This document shows, piece after piece, positions 53,482 through 60,751 of a DNA stretch of 64,000 nucleotides. Under the pieces are notes generated by a model that saw nothing but the letters and a program-made list of their open reading frames with translations, was not told the origin of the DNA and made no database searches. Source of the DNA: CAXBDP01 sp964598395 (GTDB taxonomy: Bacteria; Bacteroidota; Bacteroidia; Cytophagales; Cyclobacteriaceae). How positions within the stretch are numbered: position 1 is the stretch's first letter; every line of letters starts with the position of its first letter. Both the position numbers and the translations under genes were made by a program. The DNA lies in assembly GCA_964598395.1 (NCBI GenBank), contig CAZRBW010000006.1:20815-84814 (forward strand), read 5' to 3'.

Positions 53482-55137
53482 ATGAATTTGTTCGAAAAAC
53501 ATAAAGAAACAATTGAGACGGCAATTAAGGCGCTTCATGATAGAACCTTTTTTGCGCATTACCCTGAACACCCAAAAGCTTATGCGGAAGATGCTGATGC
53601 AAAAGGACGTGAAGCGTATATGGCTAGATTGGGTAAAAACTTCGATTTGTTATTACAAAGTGGCGAAACGTGGATTGGTGATGAGGAATCTCCTTATACA
53701 CAAGAGGCGCTAGGTATAAAATATCCTGCTAACAATGAAGAAGTGCTGATTGCAAATGCAAAAAAAGGTGCCGATGCCTGGAGAAAAGCTAGCCCAGAAG
53801 TGCGGGTGGGAATTTTGTTGGAGTCGTTGGATCGCTTCCAAAGTAGATTTTTCGAGAATGCCTATGCCACCATGCACACAACAGGCCAAGGTTATATGAT
53901 GGCATTCCAAGCCTCAGGTCCACATGCGGCTGATAGGGCATTGGAAGCTTTGGTTGCTGGTTACGAGGAACTAAAGAGATTCCCAGCAGAAACTACTTGG
54001 GTAAAACCAATGGGCAAATACGAAATCAGTTTGAAAAAGAGCTGGAGAGCGGTACCAAAAGGTATAGCCTTAATTATTGGATGCTCCACTTTCCCTACTT
54101 GGAATTCACTACCAGGCTTGTATGCATCCTTGGTTACCGGTAATCCGGCATTAGTAAAGCCACACCCAGGCGCTGTGTTGCCAATCGCTTTGGTAGTAGC
54201 AGATATTCAGCAAGTATTGAAGGAAAATGGATTTGATCCAAACATCTGTCAGCTCGCTGTTGATTCCTACTCCGCGCCAAATACCAAAAAATTGGCTGAG
54301 CACAGAGATGTGAAGATCATCGATTATACTGGAAATGCAGGCTTTGGCAATTACCTAGAAGGCTTAGAGGGCAAAGCTGTATTTACTGAAAAAACAGGTG
54401 TTAACTCCATCTTGATTGACTCTACAGATGATGTAGATAGTATGATTCAGAATATAAGCTTTTCTCTGCTTCTATATTCAGGACAAATGTGTACGGCGCC
54501 ACAAAACTACTACATACCCGAAGGCGGCATACAGACTAAAGATGGGCATGTGAGTTATGAAGACTTGGTTGCAAAACTTATCGAGGCGATTAATGGCTTA
54601 GCACTAAACCCTAAAGTTGGTCCATTCGTACTAGGTGCGATTCAAAACCCAAATACAAGTCAACGTCTAAGCGATTCGGTATCTTTGCCAGGTAGCAAAG
54701 TATTGCTAGAAAGTCAGAGCATCGAAAACCCAATGTTTAAGAATGCTAGAACTGCCACGCCACTTCTTTTGGAAGTAGATGCAACTCAGCATGATTTGTT
54801 TAGCCAAGAGCTATTTGGACCGATTGCATTTATTATCAAGGTAAAAGATATTCATCAGGCCTTGGCAATTGCAACGGATTTGGGCAAAAAGCATGGCGCA
54901 ATGTCCTGTGGAGCCTACACCACTAGCCAAGAAGTGAAAGAAAAGATAATGGATGATATGGCTTTAGCTGGCACACCAGTAAGTTTCAATTTGGCGGGAG
55001 GAATTTACATTAACCAAACAGCAAGTTTCTCCGATTTTCATGGAACAGGAGGAAACCCCGCTGCAAATGCGAGCTTTACCAATCCGGAATATATTGTTAA
55101 AAGATTTACGTGGGTGGGCTTTAGAGAACCTGCTTAA
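53482..55137 (+). CDS. paaN: PaaN-type aldehyde dehydrogenase (phenylacetate degradation)
   Basis: 551 residues from ATG 53482; the upstream TTG extension crosses an inverted repeat and is rejected. The aldehyde dehydrogenase fold has the catalytic Cys in YSGQMCTAPQNYYIP and the glutamate region in VFTEKTGVNSILI. Its N-terminus (LFEKHKETIETAIKALHDRTFFAHYPEHP) is typical of the PaaN family, which oxidises the ring-opened semialdehyde of the phenylacetyl-CoA pathway. No paaABCDE or paaG/H/K genes are present here, so the pathway may be elsewhere or the enzyme may have another substrate. Confidence 0.88.
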   Translation: MNLFEKHKETIETAIKALHDRTFFAHYPEHPKAYAEDADAKGREAYMARLGKNFDLLLQSGETWIGDEESPYTQEALGIKYPANNEEVLIANAKKGADAWRKASPEVRVGILLESLDRFQSRFFENAYATMHTTGQGYMMAFQASGPHAADRALEALVAGYEELKRFPAETTWVKPMGKYEISLKKSWRAVPKGIALIIGCSTFPTWNSLPGLYASLVTGNPALVKPHPGAVLPIALVVADIQQVLKENGFDPNICQLAVDSYSAPNTKKLAEHRDVKIIDYTGNAGFGNYLEGLEGKAVFTEKTGVNSILIDSTDDVDSMIQNISFSLLLYSGQMCTAPQNYYIPEGGIQTKDGHVSYEDLVAKLIEAINGLALNPKVGPFVLGAIQNPNTSQRLSDSVSLPGSKVLLESQSIENPMFKNARTATPLLLEVDATQHDLFSQELFGPIAFIIKVKDIHQALAIATDLGKKHGAMSCGAYTTSQEVKEKIMDDMALAGTPVSFNLAGGIYINQTASFSDFHGTGGNPAANASFTNPEYIVKRFTWVGFREPA

Positions 55138-55157
55138 TAGATGTTACACTATCCTCT

Positions 55158-55197
55158 CAAAACAGAAAAACCGGCATTCACCGGTTTTTCTGTTTTG
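55158..55197 (+). terminator. Terminator after paaN
   Basis: A perfect 17-bp stem (CAAAACAGAAAAACCGG against its complement) with a 6-nt loop CATTCA, 20 bp after the stop. The A/T-rich outer part can act in both directions, so it may also end the converging DUF2892 gene. Confidence 0.9.
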
Positions 55198-55217
55198 TAA
55201 TAAGTCTAATTTTCAAT

Positions 55218-55418
55218 CTACCTTTTACAAGTTTTCACTCCCACCAAAGTGTAGAGAGGGCAAAAAGATACTAAGCTTGTTAAGACAAAAACTCCTGCTA
55301 ATACTAGCAGAACGATGCCCAAAGTTCCAGATACTATTCCAGCATAATAGAGGTAAACAAACACAGCCGCTAATATAAAGCGGATGATTTTATCAGCAGA
55401 TCCCATGTTCTTTTTCAT
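55218..55418 (-). CDS. DUF2892 family small membrane protein
   Basis: 66 residues from ATG 55418; the long upstream extension is unlikely. The N-terminal MKKNMGSADKIIRFILA is typical of DUF2892 (YgaP C-terminal-like), followed by two membrane helices (AAVFVYLYYAGIVSGTLGIV and LLVLAGVFVLTSLVSF). It ends CPLYTLVGVKTCKR, also typical. These two-helix proteins have no established function, but related domains are fused to rhodanese sulfurtransferases. Confidence 0.85.
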   Translation of the reverse strand: MKKNMGSADKIIRFILAAVFVYLYYAGIVSGTLGIVLLVLAGVFVLTSLVSFCPLYTLVGVKTCKR

Positions 55419-55525
55419 TGTAAAGTTGTTAAAGGTTGATAATAAATGCAATAAGATATGCGAGGCCAAGGCACAACACACATACGAAAGTCAATTTAAG
55501 AACTTTGATCCGCATAATACATGAC

Positions 55526-56329
55526 TTAAGTCACTTTCATTCTGCCTATTAGCTTTCGCAATAGGCTTGGGAAAAACCTTGACACATATAAACCGAATAT
55601 TTCTCTTGCGCCTGCTACATAAATCTCTGCTGTCTCCTTTTCCATAGCAATTCGCATTTTGCGAGCACAGGTTTCTGCTGATATTCCATTTGCTTGCGCA
55701 TCATCCATTGTGCCTTGTTTTTCTCCCGTACCTACCAATGCATTTACAGATACATTGGTTTTAATAAAACCAGGGCAAACCATCGTTACCTTTATTCCAT
55801 CATCGTTATTTTCAGCTCTAAGCGCATCGAAAAAACCATGTAGGGCATGCTTAGAAGCAGAATATCCTGATCGTAGTGGAGTTGCAAATTTTCCCACCAT
55901 ACTACTAACTACTACAAAATGGCCAGACTTTCGATCGAGCATAGATGGTAATAAATATTTTGTGATTGCTATCGTCCCGAAGAAATTAACTTCGAAAAGC
56001 TTGCGATCAACATCCAGTTTAGTGTCTTTCACTAATGATCGCTGACTGATACCGCCATTGTGCACCATGTAATCTATATGCCCAAAGAATTCTACTGCCT
56101 CCCGCGTTTTCTGTTCCAAAGTATCCGCTTGAGCCAAATCCAGAGGAAGGATACGAATAAACTCTTTCACACCAAGTGGACAAGCTTTTCGTACTCTCTC
56201 GAGCTCATCTTGCCTTCTAGCTGACAAGATCAGCTTCGCTCCTTTTCTTGCAAGCTCGTAAGTAAGCGCCTCTCCTATTCCAGAAGAAGCGCCAGTTATC
56301 CATACAATTTTATTCTTAACAGAACCCAT
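55526..56329 (-). CDS. Short-chain dehydrogenase/reductase
   Basis: 267 residues, classical SDR. The cofactor motif is VWITGASSGIGEA, the NGG motif is YMVHNGGISQRS, and the catalytic Tyr and Lys are in YSASKHALHGFF, preceded by VVVSSMVGK with the catalytic Ser. The basic residue in SARRQDE suggests NADP(H). Substrate unknown. A 7-of-8 match to the -7 box (TATCTTTT on the minus strand, 56347-56354) lies 17 bp upstream. It diverges from hemN. Confidence 0.9.
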   Translation of the reverse strand: MGSVKNKIVWITGASSGIGEALTYELARKGAKLILSARRQDELERVRKACPLGVKEFIRILPLDLAQADTLEQKTREAVEFFGHIDYMVHNGGISQRSLVKDTKLDVDRKLFEVNFFGTIAITKYLLPSMLDRKSGHFVVVSSMVGKFATPLRSGYSASKHALHGFFDALRAENNDDGIKVTMVCPGFIKTNVSVNALVGTGEKQGTMDDAQANGISAETCARKMRIAMEKETAEIYVAGAREIFGLYVSRFFPSLLRKLIGRMKVT

Positions 56330-56416
56330 TGTTATTCAATTTTTTAAAAAGATACGAAAATTCAGATTTCATACAATCTTTCCAAATGCATCAAATTTTA
56401 AAATCAAAACCTTAAA

Positions 56417-56428
56417 TGATTAAAATCA
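56417..56428. promoter_or_regulatory. FNR-type operator upstream of hemN
   Basis: TGATTAAAATCA contains the exact TGAT-N4-ATCA core of FNR/CRP-family sites. It is centred about 40 bp before the hemN ATG, the usual activating position. It matches the box upstream of the usp genes. Confidence 0.6.
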
Positions 56429-56462
56429 GCTTTTTCGAGGCTAGAAAATATGATTTTTGCAT

Positions 56463-57824
56463 ATGGAAAATTTGAAGAGTCTACTTTTTGAAAAATACAA
56501 TATACCAGTACCAAGATATACAAGCTATCCAACTGTGCCATTTTGGGATAATGAGACATATTCAAGCGAAGGCTGGGAAAATCACGTAACCAATTTGGAT
56601 AAGGAGTTATTGTGTGAAGAAGGAATTAGTCTATACATCCACCTGCCATATTGTGAGAGCTTATGCACTTTTTGTGGTTGCAATAAGAGAATCACCAAAA
56701 ACCATAGTGTTGAAGGTTCATACATCGATAGTGTGCTCAAAGAATGGAAACTTTATTTAGCTTTATTTAAACATAAACCACTTATTAAAGAAATCCACTT
56801 GGGTGGCGGAACACCTACTTTTTTCTCAGCGGAAAATTTACATAAGCTTATCTCGGTAATTCTCGAAAATACCAAAGTAAGTCCTTATTTACAGATGAGT
56901 TTGGAAGGGCATCCCAATCACACCTCTACAGAGCATTTGGAGACATTATATCAATTAGGTTTCCGCAGAATAAGCTTTGGTGTGCAGGATTATGACCCAA
57001 TCGTTCAAAAGGCTATCCATCGAATTCAGAGTTTTGAACAAGTGCAGAAAGTCACCATTATGGCCAGAGCCATCGGCTTCACTTCCATTAGTCACGACTT
57101 GGTATTTGGCTTACCATTTCAACATATTCAATCAATTGAAGCTAGCATTGCCAAAACCTTGGAGTTGGCACCAGACCGAATTTCATTTTACAGTTATGCG
57201 CATGTGCCTTGGATAAAAGGTACTGGGCAACGAGGATATTCTGAAGAAAACCTACCAAAATCGACAGATAAAAGAGCTCTGTACGAAAGAGGAAAAGCTT
57301 TGCTAGAAAAAGCAGGCTATTTGGAAGTTGGCTTCGATCACTTTGCATTGCCTAGCGATGAACTCTTTTTGGCAATGCAAAACAAGACTCTCCATCGCAA
57401 TTTCATGGGCTATACAACCATTGCAAGCCAAACGCTCATTGGGCTGGGTGTTTCTGCTATTAGCGATGGTGCAGGAGCATTTTCTCAGAATGTGAAAGTA
57501 GTTGAGGAGTATGAGGCATTACTTAAAATGGATAAACTCCCGACAGAAAGAGGCCATTTTCTAAGCGATCACGATGCAATTATTCAAAAGCAAATCATGG
57601 ACTTGATGTGTCGATTCGAAACGTCCATAGACAATCATCCTCAGGTGGCAGAAGTAATTTTAAGATTGAAACCAGCGCTTGATGATAATTTGGCGGAAAT
57701 TGAAGGATCTACATTGAAAGTAATGCCAGATGGAGTTCCGTTTGTTAGAAATATATGCTTAGCATTAGATGAAAAATATTGGGAGAAAGTGCCTAAATCT
57801 CAGCTATTTTCTTCGGCAGTTTAA
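56463..57824 (+). CDS. hemN: Oxygen-independent coproporphyrinogen III oxidase
   Basis: 453 residues from ATG 56463. It is a radical SAM enzyme converting coproporphyrinogen III to protoporphyrinogen IX without oxygen. The 4Fe-4S ligands are Cys64, Cys68 and Cys71 in PYCESLCTFCGCNK, where the extra Cys73 marks true HemN, not HemW. The typical N-terminal YNIPVPRYTSYPTVPFW is present. An FNR-type box upstream suggests induction under low oxygen. The stop codon touches the stop of the converging patatin-like gene with no spacer. Confidence 0.95.
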   Translation: MENLKSLLFEKYNIPVPRYTSYPTVPFWDNETYSSEGWENHVTNLDKELLCEEGISLYIHLPYCESLCTFCGCNKRITKNHSVEGSYIDSVLKEWKLYLALFKHKPLIKEIHLGGGTPTFFSAENLHKLISVILENTKVSPYLQMSLEGHPNHTSTEHLETLYQLGFRRISFGVQDYDPIVQKAIHRIQSFEQVQKVTIMARAIGFTSISHDLVFGLPFQHIQSIEASIAKTLELAPDRISFYSYAHVPWIKGTGQRGYSEENLPKSTDKRALYERGKALLEKAGYLEVGFDHFALPSDELFLAMQNKTLHRNFMGYTTIASQTLIGLGVSAISDGAGAFSQNVKVVEEYEALLKMDKLPTERGHFLSDHDAIIQKQIMDLMCRFETSIDNHPQVAEVILRLKPALDDNLAEIEGSTLKVMPDGVPFVRNICLALDEKYWEKVPKSQLFSSAV

Positions 57825-60089
57825 TTATAGTATCTGTTGCAATCTACGTAACGCTGCTTGATTGTGCGGATGGTAAATATTATTCAAGATCGATTGTTTT
57901 TCGCGGGAGGTTAGGTGCCAGCTAAGCGATGCCCGCTGAACCTCCTCTTGAAATAATCGCTCATTTGCAGAACCCAAAGATGAGGAATTATCAATTAGGG
58001 CAGGCATGCCTAAATACTGAAACTCAATCCGTTCGATAGGGACTGTGAAGCTAGTTTGAAGATGAATCAGTTTCTGCTCATTTTTAATATCTTGCTGACT
58101 AGCCCAATTATTAGTGAGTGCACTTAAGGGAACAAATAGCTTTTGAATAAGTGTCCTTCTAAATTGCTCTTTCACCTCAGGTATTCTCTCTGAATCTCTT
58201 ATTGAAACGACAATTACCCCTGAAGTATTTTTTTCTATCCAATCTTGAAAGGCCAATACAAAATCCATCGAATCTGAAATGCCAAAATTGTCCGCCAGCC
58301 CGGCATCCATTATTTCCATTGCAGGCTTTGTTGGTAAGTACACATTGGGGCTGATATAAGGAAAAGTAGCATTCATTCGCAATGCTGTCAAAAATCGTAA
58401 GCTATCGGCTGAATGGCCGCTAAATAAGCGCTGAAAATCTATTCCACCATTCAATTTGTTTGGCTGATATGTCGCCAAAAAGCTGAATGATTGAGGTGAA
58501 ATATAAAGTTTGCTTCCGTTATTCACGACTGAAGGTGCAATCAATACCATTGGGATTTTAGCAGATTGCTCTGCTTCTCGGTAAGCGCCAAGTGGCCGAT
58601 CCAACATTCCATCAGTATTGGCATTCAATTGCTGTTCGAATGCATAACCTCTTTCTTTGCTATGCGCACGGCCATTGTATTCAAACTTTTGTTTAATGAA
58701 GAAAAAGTCGTTTACGATTAGTGTGAAAATAATTGGGTTGAGTAAGTCTTTGGCAATTTTTTGAGCGTAAACAGGAGAGTATGGTTTCACTTCTTCAAAC
58801 AATAATTCTCTGTACTTCAATTCCCTAAAATAGGCCGCTCCCACCATACCACCAGAAGCACCAGCCATTAGAACAGTACGGTCAAATAATTTACCCTCGG
58901 TCAAACTATCTGCAGATTGGAGCACATGTAAATTCCATAGAGCAGAACGCAAGCCCCCACCACTACTGCCTACTACCACCAATTTAGGTTTTTCCTCCCC
59001 GACTTGTCTGGCTCGCCAATTTTCTAAAATATTGAGCATTTTCACTTTATCCTCCCGCCCATTTGCTTCACTGTGTAAGCTATCAAGGGTATATCTTTGA
59101 AATGCCTGTGGAGTATTATCATAGTTTAAGCCATACGCTTGATAAGCCTGATTCAACCACCCTATTTTTACCATTATATTGATCCCAATAAGAATCCCGA
59201 TTAACGCCAGTGAAGCCCATTCTCTAAACCAATATGATATTGCACCACCCAGCATTACCAATAAGGTGAATAATAAAATTGCACTTGCTGCAGCTGGAAT
59301 TTGGAAATAAGGATTGTCCCGAAATAACCCAATCAGGATAATTACCAAAAATATTACTAACTCAATGATGATAGAATTCAGGTGATTCTGATCAAACACT
59401 TTGATAATGGCCGCACGATCGAAATTGCTGATTCGGTAGGGAGTGGTTTTAAGTATGCCAAACTCAGTAAAGTAATTATCCACCCGAGTTTTCCGTCCAG
59501 TCTCCTTACTTAGTTTATCTACGACATTCAGTCGAGTGATTTTGGCCTTTTTCAATTTCACATCTACGTTGCGCGCTATCACCCTGAAAATATCTTTGTT
59601 GGTAAATCGGAAGTAGGTAAACAAAAATGTAAGCATCACAAAAATACCTGTTAGTAAACCTCCTATTTTGATAGCTATACTGCTGATTTGAACCTGTTCG
59701 CTCAAGCGCTGAAATTGAACAATCTCATTGATATAGACGACAATAAAGCACAAAGGAATAATAAGATTATTAACAAAAAACTTTGAGAAAGGACGAGCCA
59801 GAGTACCTAAAAACGAATAGCGAGGGCCATCGAGAATATAGGATGATATATTGAAGGCCATAATGAATCCTCCTAAGACAATTCCAACCACAAAGAAGCT
59901 CAGAAAGCCTGTGTGACCTAAATACTCTGGATCTAAAAAGAGGTAAGGAATGCCAAATACTCTACCAATGTTGCCTGTGATTGCCACCAATAAAATCAAC
60001 CAAATCAATAGCAAGCCATGGTTCTTCTTGATGTGTAAGAAGAATAATTGAAGTGGAAAAGAATAGAAAATTTTGTTTAGGAGCTTCAT
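57825..60089 (-). CDS. Membrane-anchored patatin-like phospholipase
   Basis: 754 residues. The N-terminal half (about 1-330) has about seven to nine hydrophobic helices (for example IWLILLVAITGNIGRVFGI, FFVVGIVLGGFIMAFNISSYI and ILIGLF-type stretches). The C-terminal half is a patatin domain. It has an oxyanion loop SGGGLRSALW near 371, the nucleophile elbow GASGGMVGAA near 411 (Ser in GASGG) and the catalytic Asp in MDAGLADNFG near 591. Patatins hydrolyse acyl esters of membrane lipids; joining one to a polytopic membrane domain is uncommon. No neighbour gives a pathway. Two GCGGGAGG octamers lie in it (57903, 59051). Confidence 0.82.
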   Translation of the reverse strand: MKLLNKIFYSFPLQLFFLHIKKNHGLLLIWLILLVAITGNIGRVFGIPYLFLDPEYLGHTGFLSFFVVGIVLGGFIMAFNISSYILDGPRYSFLGTLARPFSKFFVNNLIIPLCFIVVYINEIVQFQRLSEQVQISSIAIKIGGLLTGIFVMLTFLFTYFRFTNKDIFRVIARNVDVKLKKAKITRLNVVDKLSKETGRKTRVDNYFTEFGILKTTPYRISNFDRAAIIKVFDQNHLNSIIIELVIFLVIILIGLFRDNPYFQIPAAASAILLFTLLVMLGGAISYWFREWASLALIGILIGINIMVKIGWLNQAYQAYGLNYDNTPQAFQRYTLDSLHSEANGREDKVKMLNILENWRARQVGEEKPKLVVVGSSGGGLRSALWNLHVLQSADSLTEGKLFDRTVLMAGASGGMVGAAYFRELKYRELLFEEVKPYSPVYAQKIAKDLLNPIIFTLIVNDFFFIKQKFEYNGRAHSKERGYAFEQQLNANTDGMLDRPLGAYREAEQSAKIPMVLIAPSVVNNGSKLYISPQSFSFLATYQPNKLNGGIDFQRLFSGHSADSLRFLTALRMNATFPYISPNVYLPTKPAMEIMDAGLADNFGISDSMDFVLAFQDWIEKNTSGVIVVSIRDSERIPEVKEQFRRTLIQKLFVPLSALTNNWASQQDIKNEQKLIHLQTSFTVPIERIEFQYLGMPALIDNSSSLGSANERLFQEEVQRASLSWHLTSREKQSILNNIYHPHNQAALRRLQQIL

Positions 60090-60192
60090 TCAATCACAAA
60101 CTACCACTCAAAAATGAATCTAAAAACTGTTTGTGATTTTTTCTGTTCCAAGCCTAAAATTCCTTTTAACTTGCAGCTTAAAATTAGAGAAA

Positions 60193-60672
60193 ATGCATAA
60201 TTGGTTTTTAGCAAAAGTAAAGTGTATCCGCGAGGATGATAAGGGTAGTTTAAGAAAATTCACCGATCAGTATATGGTAGATGCTTTGTCGTTCACTGAA
60301 GCCGAGGCAAAAGTTCACAACTTGGTGAAAGACCAAGTGCGTGGTGAATTTGAAGTAAGCGGACTGACCAAATCGAATGTGACAGATGTGTTTCAATATT
60401 CGGAAGATGAGTATTGGTACAAATCAAAAGTTACTTACCTAGTGCAAGATGCAGATAGCGGCAAGGATAAACTTTACAATTTATATATGATGGTTTCGGC
60501 AACGGATTTGAAAAATGCCTACGAAAGGCTTGATGATAATTTGCAAGGAATGATCAACAACCCTCGAATTGTCCAGATCCAAGAAACCTCAGTAATGGGT
60601 GTGATTTGGAATGAAAGTAAGGAGGATGAAGTAGAAGCTAGTAAGATTGAAGAAAAAGGTAATTTAGTTTAA
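60193..60672 (+). CDS. DUF4494 protein, function unknown
   Basis: 159 residues from ATG 60193, where the conserved N-terminus begins (MHNWFLAKVKCIREDDKG). DUF4494 signatures include VDALSFTEAEAKVH, YWYKSKVTYLVQDADSGKDK and the C-terminal IVQIQETSVMGVI. The domain is small, cytoplasmic and widespread in Bacteroidota. Function unknown, though some members lie near phage-like genes, which is not the case here. Confidence 0.82.
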   Translation: MHNWFLAKVKCIREDDKGSLRKFTDQYMVDALSFTEAEAKVHNLVKDQVRGEFEVSGLTKSNVTDVFQYSEDEYWYKSKVTYLVQDADSGKDKLYNLYMMVSATDLKNAYERLDDNLQGMINNPRIVQIQETSVMGVIWNESKEDEVEASKIEEKGNLV

Positions 60673-60751
60673 CGATTTGTATTACCACCTATAGTTGGGC
60701 ACGCGCCAATTAGGAGGAAAGAATAATTCAATTACCCTTTATTCTCTTTCT

